NCBI RefSeq assembly: GCF_040605455.1
Contig: NZ_JBEXCV010000076.1
Span: 1 to 40,080, forward strand
Source of the DNA: Embleya sp040605455
Lineage (GTDB): Bacteria > Actinomycetota > Actinomycetes > Streptomycetales > Streptomycetaceae
Direction of reading: 5' to 3'
Length of the DNA stretch: 40,080 nt
Each line of letters starts with the position of its first letter. Position 1 is the first letter of the stretch. The translations under genes were made by a program, and so were the position numbers. A model generated the notes under the pieces. It ran no database searches. It saw nothing but the letters and a program-made list of their open reading frames with translations, and was not told the origin of the DNA. Below, in pieces: positions 6,937 through 15,388 of the stretch.

Positions 6937-8016
6937 ATGGACCTCGCATTCATTCCCAGCCCCTCGCGCGGACAGATCGACCTCGGTCCGATCCCGCTGC
7001 GTGGCTACGCGCTGTGCATCATCCTCGGTGTCGTCCTCGCGATCTGGCTCGGCGAGCGCCGCTGGGTCGCCCGAGGCGGTCGCGCCGGCACGGTCGGCGA
7101 CATCGCCGTGTGGATGGTGCCCTTCGGCCTCGTCGGAGGCCGCCTCTACCACGTCATCACCACGCCGGGGCCGTACTTCGGCGACGGCGGCGACCCCATG
7201 CAGGCGTTCGCCGTCTGGAAGGGCGGCCTCGGCATCTGGGGCGCGATCGCGCTCGGCGCGGTGGGTGCCTGGATCGGCTGCCGGCGTCGGGGCATCCCGC
7301 TGCCCGCGCTGGCCGACGCGCTCGCCCCGGGCATCGTGCTCGCCCAGGCCGTGGGCCGCTGGGGCAACTGGTTCAACCAGGAGCTCTACGGCCGCGAGAC
7401 CGACGTGCCGTGGGCGGTCAAGATCGACGGCGACCACAACGTGATCGACCCCGGTCAGGCCGGCACCTTCCACCCGACGTTCCTGTACGAGTCGCTGTGG
7501 TGCATCGGCGTCGCGGCCCTGGTGATCTGGGCCGACCGCCGGTTCAAGCTGGGCCACGGCCGGGCTTTCGCGCTCTACGTCGCGGGCTACACGGTGGGCC
7601 GGTTCTGGATCGAGTACATGCGCGTCGACGACGCCGAACACGTGCTGGGCATGCGGCTGAACAACTGGACCGCGATCGTCGTGTTCGCCGGCGCGATCGC
7701 CTACATGTGGATCTCGGCGCGCAAGCACCCCGGCCGCGAGGACCCGGCCACGCTGCGCGGCCACGACGAGGAGTCGGACGACGCGGACGAGTCGGACGAC
7801 GCCGACGAGCCGGCCGCAGCGGTGAACGCGAAGGCGACGCCGGACCCGGAGGGCGCGAAGAGCGCGAAGGATTCGACGGACGCCGACGCCGACGTGAATG
7901 CGAATGCGAACGCGGATGCGGATGCGGATGCGGACCGCGACGCGGACGAGCCCGCAGCCGACGCCGACGTCGAGCGCATCCCCTCGGCCGCGCGCAAGCC
8001 CGCCGACAAGGGCTGA
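6937..8016 (+). CDS. lgt: prolipoprotein diacylglyceryl transferase with long acidic tail
   Basis: Lgt moves the diacylglyceryl group of phosphatidylglycerol onto the lipobox cysteine of prolipoproteins in the membrane. The 359-residue protein starts with SPSRGQIDLGPIPLRGYALC, has about seven membrane helices in the first 265 residues, and carries the Lgt signature AVGRWGNWFNQELYG with its essential Arg and Asn, plus the GRFWIEYMRVDD segment. The last 90 or so residues form a low-complexity Asp/Ala/Asn-rich tail that the catalytic core does not need. The ATG at 6937 places the N-terminus where it sits in other Lgt proteins, although its ribosome binding site is weak. The gene follows the thiol-redox genes and may serve substrates such as LivJ (18219), which has a lipobox. 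Confidence 0.95.
   Translation: MDLAFIPSPSRGQIDLGPIPLRGYALCIILGVVLAIWLGERRWVARGGRAGTVGDIAVWMVPFGLVGGRLYHVITTPGPYFGDGGDPMQAFAVWKGGLGIWGAIALGAVGAWIGCRRRGIPLPALADALAPGIVLAQAVGRWGNWFNQELYGRETDVPWAVKIDGDHNVIDPGQAGTFHPTFLYESLWCIGVAALVIWADRRFKLGHGRAFALYVAGYTVGRFWIEYMRVDDAEHVLGMRLNNWTAIVVFAGAIAYMWISARKHPGREDPATLRGHDEESDDADESDDADEPAAAVNAKATPDPEGAKSAKDSTDADADVNANANADADADADRDADEPAADADVERIPSAARKPADKG
7771..7806 (+). repeat. 18-bp tandem duplication inside lgt tail
   Basis: Two near-identical 18-bp units (7771-7788 and 7789-7806, one base different) encode two copies of the peptide ESDDAD. The unit length preserves reading frame. They begin the acidic tail of Lgt. Confidence 0.8.
7897..7932 (+). repeat. 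hexanucleotide repeat array inside lgt
   Basis: Six consecutive hexamers of the form (A/G)A(T/C)GCG encode alternating Asn-Ala and Asp-Ala dipeptides. Because units are six bases, copy-number change would alter tail length without frameshift. This is a simple-sequence region likely to vary between strains. Confidence 0.85.
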
Positions 8017-8030
8017 CCCCCACCACATCG

Positions 8031-8073
8031 GAGGCTGCCCCGAACCCGCCGACCGCGGGTTCGGGGCAGCCTC
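8031..8073 (+). terminator. lgt terminator
   Basis: A perfect 17-bp stem (8031-8047 with 8057-8073) with a 9-nt loop begins 15 bases after the lgt stop. It is one of the strongest hairpins in the window and should be a bidirectional terminator, though no T-tract follows. Confidence 0.85.
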
Positions 8074-8163
8074 CTCGGGTTCGGACAGCCTTTCCTGGCC
8101 GGCGGCATGTCGGGCCAAAACGGTAGCGTCCAGGTCCCAGCGTGACGAGAGGGCCGAACAACC

Positions 8164-8913
8164 GTGAAGACCACCGATATAGCCGCCGAGGTCCCCGACG
8201 CAGCCCCGGCGCTCGGGCACCAGGACGGCATCGACCACACCCACCGCGACATCGGCGGTGGCTGGCTGCGCCCGGCCGTGTTCGGTGCGATGGACGGGCT
8301 GGTCTCCAACTTCGCGCTGATCGCCGGCATCGTCGGCAGCGACGCCACGCCCAAGACCGTCGTGGTCACCGGCCTGGCCGGCCTGGCCGGCGGCGCCTTC
8401 TCGATGGCGGCGGGGGAGTACACCTCGGTCGCCTCGCAGGCCGAGCTGGCCCGCGCCGAGGTCGAGGTGGAGCGCCGCGAACTGTGCCGCAGCCCCGAGG
8501 CCGAGCAGCGCGAACTCGCCGAGCTCTACATCGCCCGCGGTCTGGACGAGGACCTCGCCGTCGAGGTGGCCCGCCAACTCTCCCGCGACCCCGAACTGGC
8601 CCTGGAGATCCACGCCCGCGAGGAGCTCGGCGTCGACCCGCACGACCTGCCCTCGCCGTGGCTCGCCGCCGGCTCCTCGTTCGCCTTCTTCGCGATCGGC
8701 GCGCTGCTCCCGCTGCTGCCCTACCTGCTCGGCGCCGCCACGCTGGCACCCGCCCTGGTGCTGACCGCGCTCGGCCTGTTCGGCGCCGGCGCCGCGGTCT
8801 CGCGGGTGACCGCCCGACCGTGGTGGTTCAGCGGCACCCGTCAGTTGGTCCTCGGCGCCGCCGCGGGTGGGCTGACCTACCTGCTCGGTCTGCTGATCGG
8901 TCAACAGGTGTGA
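8164..8913 (+). CDS. VIT1/CCC1-family metal transporter
   Basis: This 249-residue membrane protein belongs to the vacuolar iron transporter family, which moves Fe(II) or Mn(II) across membranes. The first helix carries AMDGLVSNFALIAGI and the second GGAFSMAAGEYTSVASQAE, both family signatures. The middle (about 90-155) is a charged, Glu-rich helical domain with repeated Arg-Glu-Leu and Glu-Glu patterns that resembles the cytoplasmic metal-binding domain of plant VIT1. Three more helices follow (about 165-245). The GTG at 8164 was chosen as the first start after the lgt terminator; the ribosome binding site GAGAGGG is upstream. It stands alone between lgt and gltB. The metal cannot be told from sequence. 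Confidence 0.88.
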   Translation: MKTTDIAAEVPDAAPALGHQDGIDHTHRDIGGGWLRPAVFGAMDGLVSNFALIAGIVGSDATPKTVVVTGLAGLAGGAFSMAAGEYTSVASQAELARAEVEVERRELCRSPEAEQRELAELYIARGLDEDLAVEVARQLSRDPELALEIHAREELGVDPHDLPSPWLAAGSSFAFFAIGALLPLLPYLLGAATLAPALVLTALGLFGAGAAVSRVTARPWWFSGTRQLVLGAAAGGLTYLLGLLIGQQV

Positions 8914-9115
8914 TGGGTGAGGCATACGTAACACGGCCGTAGCACGGCGTGTCGACCCGGAAACGATCGATTCCCACGGGTCGGACAGCCCGTTTCGGTA
9001 CCGGGATGGTCGGGAATGAGCCAGCTGATATGCCGAGGCGACCGGCGCGACGCAGCGTCCGCGAGCACGGCCGGTTCACCCTGATGACCGCATGGTGAGA
9101 CGGGTTTGTCCCGGG

Positions 9116-9154
9116 TTCCGGATACACGTACTGATCGTGTAACCTGCACGAAAT
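9116..9154 (+). promoter_or_regulatory. putative gltB promoter with inverted repeat and GlnR-like half site
   Basis: In the 302-bp gap before gltB, TAACCT (9140-9145) could be a -10 element, with only a poor -35 (TTCCGG at 9116-9121). An inverted repeat TACACG-N7-CGTGTA spans 9123-9141 and overlaps it. GTAAC-N6-GAAAT (9139-9154) differs by one base from the actinomycete GlnR half-site GTnAC-N6-GAAAC. The second half of a full GlnR site is not seen. The rest of the gap (8914-9115) shows no gene or structure that I can support. Confidence 0.35.
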
Positions 9155-9215
9155 CGCAGAGGGCCAACGTCGTCCCTGTTGCGCACCACACGCCACGACG
9201 ACGACGGGAGCGCCC

Positions 9216-12200
9216 ATGCCTCCTGCCATGCCCGCAACTCCGGGCCCCCTCTTCTCCGCGCTTCCCGCGGCACAGGGGTTGTACGACCCCCGTAACGAGC
9301 ACGATGCCTGTGGTGTCGGATTCGTGGCCACGCTCACCGGCGAGCCCAGCCACGACATCGTCGACCAGGCCCTGACCGTCCTGCGGAACATGGAGCACCG
9401 GGGCGCCACCGGCGCCGAGGCCGACACCGGCGACGGCGCGGGCATCCTGATCCAGGTCCCGGACGCCTTCCTGCGCGAGAGCGTCGGCTTCGAGCTGCCC
9501 GAAGCCGGCGGCTACGCGGTCGGCATCGCCTTCCTGCCCGACGACGACGTACACGCCGGCCGCGCCAAGTCCTCCATCGAGCGGATCGCCGCCGAGGAGA
9601 ACCTGCGGGTGCTCGGCTGGCGCGACGTCCCCACCACGCCCGGCCTGGTCGGCTCGATGGCCGCCGAGACGATGCCGCGCTTCGCGCAGCTGTTCGTGGC
9701 CGGCGTCGACGACACGGTCACCGGGATCACCCTCGACCGGCTCGCCTTCGCGCTGCGCAAGCGCGCCGAACGCGAGGTCGAGGTCTACTTCGCCTCGCTG
9801 TCCGCGCGCACCCTCGTCTACAAGGGCATGCTCACCACCGGACAGCTGGAGCCGTTCTTTCCGGACCTGTCCGACCGGCGCCTGGCGTCCGCGATCGGTC
9901 TCGTGCACTCGCGGTTCTCCACCAACACCTTCCCGGCCTGGCCGCTCGCCCACCCGTACCGCTTCATCGCGCACAACGGCGAGATCAACACCGTCAAGGG
10001 CAACCGCAACTGGATGGCCGCGCGCGAGTCGATGCTCGCCACCGACCTGATCCCCGGCGACCTGAGCCGGCTGTACCCGATCTGCACGCCCGAAGCGTCC
10101 GACTCGGCGTCCTTCGACGAGGTCCTGGAACTGCTCCACCTGGGCGGTCGGCCGCTGCCGCACGCCGTGCTGATGATGATCCCCGAGGCGTGGGAGAACC
10201 ACGCCACGATGGACGCCGCCCGGCGCGCGTTCTACAAGTTCCACGCCACCGTGATGGAGCCGTGGGACGGACCGGCCTGCGTCACCTTCACCGACGGCAC
10301 CCTGATCGGCGCGGTCCTGGACCGCAACGGTCTGCGGCCCTCGCGCTACTGGGTCACCGACGACGGCTTGGTCGTGCTCTCCTCCGAGGTCGGCGTCCTG
10401 GACATCGACCCCGCCAGGATCGTGCGCAAGGGGCGGCTCCAGCCCGGCCGGATGTTCCTGGTGGACACCCAGGCCCGGCGGATCGTCGAGGACGACGAGA
10501 TCAAGACCGCGCTCGCCGCCGAACACCCTTACCAGGAATGGCTGCACGCGGGCCTGATCAACCTGGAGGACCTGCCCGAGCGCGAGCACGTCGTGCACAC
10601 GCACGCCTCCGTCTCGCGCCGCCAGCAGACCTTCGGCTACACCGAGGAAGAACTGCGCGTCATCCTGGCGCCGATGGCCCGGGCCGGCGGCGAACCGCTC
10701 GGCTCGATGGGCACCGACAGCCCGATCGCCGCGCTCTCGGCCAAGCCCCGACTGCTCTTCGACTACTTCGTCCAGCTCTTCGCGCAGGTCACCAACCCGC
10801 CGCTGGACGCGATCCGGGAAGAACTGGTCACCTCGCTCGGCAGCTTCGTCGGCCCCGAGGGCAACCTGCTCGACGCCCAGCCCGCCGACTGCCGCAACGT
10901 CGTGTTGCCCTTCCCGGTGCTGGACAACGACGAGCTCGCCAAGCTGATCCACATCAACCTCGACGGCGACCAGCCGGGCCTGAAGGCCGTCACCATCTCC
11001 GGGCTCTACCCGGTCGACGGCGGCGGCGCCGCGCTGGCCAAGCGACTCGAGGAGATCCGCGCCGAGACCACCGGCGCGATCGCCGACGGCGCCCGCATCG
11101 TGGTCCTTTCCGACCGCCATTCGGACGCCGAGCACGCGGCGATCCCCTCGCTGCTGCTCACCTCCGCCGTGCACCACCACTTGATCCGGACCAAGACCCG
11201 CACCCAGGTCGGCCTGATCGTCGAGGCCGGCGACGTGCGCGAGGTGCACCACGTCGCGCTCCTGATCGGCTACGGCGCGGCCGCCGTCAACCCCTACCTC
11301 GCGATGGAATCCGTCGAGGACCTGGTCCGCGACGGCGTCTTCCTCACCGACATCGCGCCCGAGCAGGCCATTCGCAACCTGATCAAGGCACTGGGCAAGG
11401 GCGTGCTGAAGGTGATGTCCAAGATGGGCATCTCCACCGTCGCCTCCTACCGCGGCGCCCAGGTCTTCGAGGCCGTCGGCCTCGCCGAGGACTTCGTCGC
11501 CGAATACTTCACCGGCACCACCAGCAAGCTCGGCGGCATCGGCCTGGACGTCGTCGCGGAAGAGGTCGCCCGCCGGCACGCCAAGGCGTACCCGCCCACC
11601 GGCATCGCGCCCTCGCACCGCCGGCTGGAGATAGGGGGCGAGTACCAGTGGCGCCGCGAGGGTGAACCGCACCTGTTCGACCCCGAGACGGTCTTCCGGC
11701 TCCAGCACTCCACCCGGACCCGCCGCTACGACATCTTCAAGAAGTACACCGAGCGCGTGGACGAGCAGTCCAAGCGGCTGATGACCCTGCGCGGCCTGTT
11801 CGCGTTCAGGACGGGCGTGCGCGAGTCGATCCCCATCGACGAGGTCGAGCCGGTCTCCGAGATCGTCAAGCGCTTCTCCACCGGCGCGATGTCCTACGGC
11901 TCCATCTCGATGGAGGCGCACCAGACGCTGGCCATCGCGATGAACCGGCTCGGCGGCAAGTCCAACACCGGCGAGGGCGGCGAGGATCCCGAGCGGCTGT
12001 ACGACCCCGAGCGGCGCTCGGCGATCAAGCAGGTCGCCTCCGGCCGTTTCGGCGTCACCAGCGAATACCTGGTCAACGCGGACGACATCCAGATCAAGAT
12101 GGCCCAGGGCGCCAAGCCCGGCGAGGGCGGCCAACTGCCCGGCCACAAGGTCTACCCGTGGGTCGCCCGCACCCGACACTCCACCCCCGGCGTCGGCCTC

Positions 12201-13778
12201 ATCTCGCCGCCGCCGCACCACGACATCTACTCGATCGAAGACCTCGCCCAGCTCATCCACGACCTCAAGAACGCCAACCCGGCGGCTCGGGTGCACGTGA
12301 AGCTGGTCGCCGAGGTCGGCGTCGGCACGGTCGCGGCGGGCGTCTCCAAGGCGCACGCCGACGTGGTGCTCATCTCCGGCCACGACGGCGGCACCGGCGC
12401 CTCGCCGCTCACCTCGCTCAAGCACGCGGGCGGCCCCTGGGAGCTCGGCCTCGCCGAGACCCAGCAGACGCTGCTGCTCAACGGCCTGCGCGACCGCATC
12501 GTGGTGCAGACCGACGGCCAGCTCAAGACCGGCCGGGACGTCCTGGTCGCGGCCCTGCTGGGCGCCGAGGAGTACGGCTTCGCCACCGCGCCGCTCGTGG
12601 TCTCCGGCTGCGTGATGATGCGGGTCTGCCACCTCGACACCTGCCCCGTCGGCGTCGCCACACAGAACCCCGTGCTGCGCGAGCGGTACAACGGCCAGGC
12701 CGACCACGTGGTCAACTTCTTCGAGTTCATCGCCGAAGAGGTCCGCGAACTGCTCGCCGAACTGGGCTTTCGCACCCTGGAAGAGGCCGTCGGCCACGCC
12801 GAACTCCTGGACACCGGCGCGGCGATCAGGCACTGGAAGACCGAGGGCCTCGACCTCGCGCCGCTGTTCCACGTGCCCGCGCTCGCCGAGGGCGCGGCCC
12901 TGCACCACACCAGCGCGCAGGACCACGGACTGGCCAAGGCACTGGACAACCAGCTCATCCAACTCAGCGCCGACGCCCTCGAAAACGGGGAAAAGGTCGT
13001 CATAAACCTCCCGGTGCAGAACATCAACCGCACCGTCGGCACGATGCTCGGCCACGAGGTCACCAAGCGCTACCGCGGCGCGGGCCTGCCCGACGACACC
13101 ATCGACATCACCCTGACCGGCTCCGCCGGCCAGTCGTTCGGCGCATTCGTGCCCAAGGGCATCACCCTGCGGCTCGAAGGCGACGGCAACGACTACGTCG
13201 GCAAGGGCCTGTCCGGCGGCCGCATCACCGTGCGCCCGCACCGCTCCGCGCCCTTCGCCGCCGAGGACAACATCATCGCCGGCAACGTGATCGGCTACGG
13301 CGCCACCGGCGGCGAGATCTACCTGCGCGGTGTCGTCGGCGAACGCTTCTGCGTGCGCAACTCCGGCGCCACCGCAGTCGTCGAGGGCGTGGGCGACCAC
13401 GGCTGCGAGTACATGACCGGCGGCCGGGCAGTGGTGCTCGGTCGTACCGGCCGCAACTTCGCCGCCGGCATGTCGGGCGGCGTCGCGTACCTGCTCGACG
13501 CGGACTCGAACAACATCAACACCGAACTCGTCGGCGTCGAGGAACTCGATGCCGACGACAGCGCCGAACTGCACGACGTTGTGCGCCGGCACCACGAGGA
13601 GACCGGCTCGGCCGTCGCCGAAGCCCTGCTCTCCGACTGGGACGCCGCCTCCCGGCGCTTCACCAAGATCCTGCCCAGGGACTACAAGGCAGTGCTCGCC
13701 GCCAAGGACGCCGCCGAGCGAGCCGGTCTCACCGAGACCGAGATCGTCCAGAAGATGATGGAGGCGGTTCATGGCTGA
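9216..13778 (+). CDS. gltB: glutamate synthase large subunit
   Basis: This 1520-residue subunit of NADPH-dependent glutamate synthase makes glutamate from glutamine and 2-oxoglutarate. A short propeptide precedes the amidotransferase nucleophile Cys32 in NEHDACGVGF, so maturation would remove about 31 residues. Domains in order are the class II glutamine amidotransferase (about 32-430), the central domain, the FMN-binding synthase domain (about 830-1200, with SGHDGGTGASPLTS), the 3Fe-4S cysteines in CVMMRVCHLDTCPVG (Cys1132, 1138 and 1143), and the C-terminal GXGXG beta-helix (about 1250-1480). The length is normal. The ATG has GGGAG upstream. It overlaps gltD by 8 bp, so the subunits are translationally coupled. 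Confidence 0.98.
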   Translation: MPPAMPATPGPLFSALPAAQGLYDPRNEHDACGVGFVATLTGEPSHDIVDQALTVLRNMEHRGATGAEADTGDGAGILIQVPDAFLRESVGFELPEAGGYAVGIAFLPDDDVHAGRAKSSIERIAAEENLRVLGWRDVPTTPGLVGSMAAETMPRFAQLFVAGVDDTVTGITLDRLAFALRKRAEREVEVYFASLSARTLVYKGMLTTGQLEPFFPDLSDRRLASAIGLVHSRFSTNTFPAWPLAHPYRFIAHNGEINTVKGNRNWMAARESMLATDLIPGDLSRLYPICTPEASDSASFDEVLELLHLGGRPLPHAVLMMIPEAWENHATMDAARRAFYKFHATVMEPWDGPACVTFTDGTLIGAVLDRNGLRPSRYWVTDDGLVVLSSEVGVLDIDPARIVRKGRLQPGRMFLVDTQARRIVEDDEIKTALAAEHPYQEWLHAGLINLEDLPEREHVVHTHASVSRRQQTFGYTEEELRVILAPMARAGGEPLGSMGTDSPIAALSAKPRLLFDYFVQLFAQVTNPPLDAIREELVTSLGSFVGPEGNLLDAQPADCRNVVLPFPVLDNDELAKLIHINLDGDQPGLKAVTISGLYPVDGGGAALAKRLEEIRAETTGAIADGARIVVLSDRHSDAEHAAIPSLLLTSAVHHHLIRTKTRTQVGLIVEAGDVREVHHVALLIGYGAAAVNPYLAMESVEDLVRDGVFLTDIAPEQAIRNLIKALGKGVLKVMSKMGISTVASYRGAQVFEAVGLAEDFVAEYFTGTTSKLGGIGLDVVAEEVARRHAKAYPPTGIAPSHRRLEIGGEYQWRREGEPHLFDPETVFRLQHSTRTRRYDIFKKYTERVDEQSKRLMTLRGLFAFRTGVRESIPIDEVEPVSEIVKRFSTGAMSYGSISMEAHQTLAIAMNRLGGKSNTGEGGEDPERLYDPERRSAIKQVASGRFGVTSEYLVNADDIQIKMAQGAKPGEGGQLPGHKVYPWVARTRHSTPGVGLISPPPHHDIYSIEDLAQLIHDLKNANPAARVHVKLVAEVGVGTVAAGVSKAHADVVLISGHDGGTGASPLTSLKHAGGPWELGLAETQQTLLLNGLRDRIVVQTDGQLKTGRDVLVAALLGAEEYGFATAPLVVSGCVMMRVCHLDTCPVGVATQNPVLRERYNGQADHVVNFFEFIAEEVRELLAELGFRTLEEAVGHAELLDTGAAIRHWKTEGLDLAPLFHVPALAEGAALHHTSAQDHGLAKALDNQLIQLSADALENGEKVVINLPVQNINRTVGTMLGHEVTKRYRGAGLPDDTIDITLTGSAGQSFGAFVPKGITLRLEGDGNDYVGKGLSGGRITVRPHRSAPFAAEDNIIAGNVIGYGATGGEIYLRGVVGERFCVRNSGATAVVEGVGDHGCEYMTGGRAVVLGRTGRNFAAGMSGGVAYLLDADSNNINTELVGVEELDADDSAELHDVVRRHHEETGSAVAEALLSDWDAASRRFTKILPRDYKAVLAAKDAAERAGLTETEIVQKMMEAVHG

Positions 13779-15231
13779 CCCGAAGGGCTTTTTGACCACG
13801 CCCCAAGAGCTCGGCAAGCGTCGCCCCGTCGACGTGCGCATCCGGGACTGGAAGGAGGTGTACGAGGAGCGCACGCTGCTCCCGATCATCACCGAACAGG
13901 CCGGCCGCTGCATGGACTGCGGCATCCCGTTCTGCCACAACGGCTGCCCGCTGGGGAACATCATCCCCGAGTGGAACGACCTGGTCTGGCGCGACGACTG
14001 GCAGGCCGCGAGCGAACGACTGCACGCGACCAACAACTTCCCGGAGTTCACCGGCCGGCTGTGCCCCGCGCCGTGCGAGGCCGCGTGCGTGCTCGGCATC
14101 AACCAGGCGCCGGTCACCATCAAGAACGTCGAGGTCTCGATCATCGACCGGGCCTGGGACGACAACAACGTCGCCCCACAGCCGCCCGACCGGCTCTCCG
14201 GCAAGACCGTCGCGGTGATCGGCTCCGGCCCGGCCGGCCTCGCTGTCGCCCAGCAGCTCACCCGGGCCGGCCACACGGTCGCCGTGTACGAGCGGGCGGA
14301 CCGGATCGGCGGACTGCTGCGCTACGGCATCCCCGAGTTCAAGATGGAGAAGCGGCACATCAACCGGCGCATCGAGCAGATGCGCGCCGAAGGCACCAAG
14401 TTCTACACCGGCATGCAGATCGGCACCGACCTGGACGCGGCCAAGCTGCGCCGGCGCTACGACTCGGTGGTGATCGCCGCCGGCGCCACCGCCGCGCGCG
14501 ACCTGCCGATCCCCGGGCGCGAGTTCGGCGGCGTCCACCAGGCGATGGAATACCTGCCCTTCGCCAACAAGGTGCAGGAGGGCGACCTGGTCGCTTCGCC
14601 GATCGACGTGGCCGGCAAGCACGTGGTGATCATCGGCGGCGGCGACACCGGCGCGGACTGCCTGGGTACCGCGCACCGCCAGGGCGCGGCCTCGGTCACC
14701 CAGCTGGAGATCATGCCCCGGCCCACCGAGGAGCGGCCCACTGCGCAACCGTGGCCGACGTACCCGATGACCTACCGGGTGGCCAGCGCGCACGAGGAGG
14801 GTGGCGAGCGTGTGTACGCGGTCAACACCCAGGAATTCGTGGGCGGCGAGGACGGCCGGGTCAAGGCGCTCAAGCTGGTCGAGGTCGTGTTCGAGAACGG
14901 CCGCTTCGTGCCGGTGGCCGGCACCGAGCGGGAAATCCCGGCGGACTTCGTGTTCCTGGCGATGGGCTTCACCGGGACCGACCGCTCCAACGGGCTGGTC
15001 GAGCAGCTCGGGCTGGCCCTGGACGAGCGCGGCAACGTGGCCCGGGACGAGGCGTTCGCGACGAACGTGGACGGCGTGTTCGTGGCCGGCGACGCCGGGC
15101 GCGGGCAGTCGTTGATCGTCTGGGCGATCGCCGAGGGCCGCTCGTGCGCGGCTGCGGTGGACGGGTGGTTGACCGGCGAGACCAACCTGCCGTCACCGAT
15201 CCGGCCCACCGATCGGCCGCTCACCGTGTGA
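13771..15231 (+). CDS. gltD: glutamate synthase small subunit
   Basis: This 486-residue flavoprotein supplies electrons from NADPH to GltB. The N-terminal region binds 4Fe-4S clusters through CMDCGIPFCHNGCP (Cys47, 50, 55 and 59) and CPAPCEAAC (Cys98, 102 and 106). An FAD dinucleotide-binding motif follows (VIGSGPAGLAVA, about 149-160), then a second GxGxxG motif in VVIIGGGDTGADC for NADPH (about 285-297). The C-terminal GDAGRGQSLIVWAI closes the FAD site. The ATG lies within the end of gltB, overlapping by 8 bp. A strong hairpin 54 bp after the stop ends the gltBD transcript. Confidence 0.98.
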   Translation: MADPKGFLTTPQELGKRRPVDVRIRDWKEVYEERTLLPIITEQAGRCMDCGIPFCHNGCPLGNIIPEWNDLVWRDDWQAASERLHATNNFPEFTGRLCPAPCEAACVLGINQAPVTIKNVEVSIIDRAWDDNNVAPQPPDRLSGKTVAVIGSGPAGLAVAQQLTRAGHTVAVYERADRIGGLLRYGIPEFKMEKRHINRRIEQMRAEGTKFYTGMQIGTDLDAAKLRRRYDSVVIAAGATAARDLPIPGREFGGVHQAMEYLPFANKVQEGDLVASPIDVAGKHVVIIGGGDTGADCLGTAHRQGAASVTQLEIMPRPTEERPTAQPWPTYPMTYRVASAHEEGGERVYAVNTQEFVGGEDGRVKALKLVEVVFENGRFVPVAGTEREIPADFVFLAMGFTGTDRSNGLVEQLGLALDERGNVARDEAFATNVDGVFVAGDAGRGQSLIVWAIAEGRSCAAAVDGWLTGETNLPSPIRPTDRPLTV

Positions 15232-15285
15232 CGCGGAGTGACCGGCCGGATCGGGATTGAATATGTGACGAAAGTCGCGTGAACG

Positions 15286-15317
15286 GGAAAGGGCGCCGCC
15301 GTTGCGGCGCCCTTTCC
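15286..15317 (+). terminator. gltBD terminator
   Basis: A perfect 14-bp stem (15286-15299 with 15304-15317) with a CGTT tetraloop lies between gltD and pyk. The AAA on the left arm and TTT on the right make it a plausible intrinsic terminator in either direction. Confidence 0.85.
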
Positions 15318-15388
15318 GCATGCCGGAAAAGCGCCATATACCGGACGCGGGTACGGCTTACTCGGCGGTAGGAACTAGGCTCTTGACC

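Noticed and set aside
8901..14276. Minus-strand open frame of 1791 codons opposite gltB
   Set aside because: It mirrors gltB and gltD codon for codon, is rich in Gly/Arg/Asp/Val as expected from reversed GC-rich codons, and has no domain motifs.
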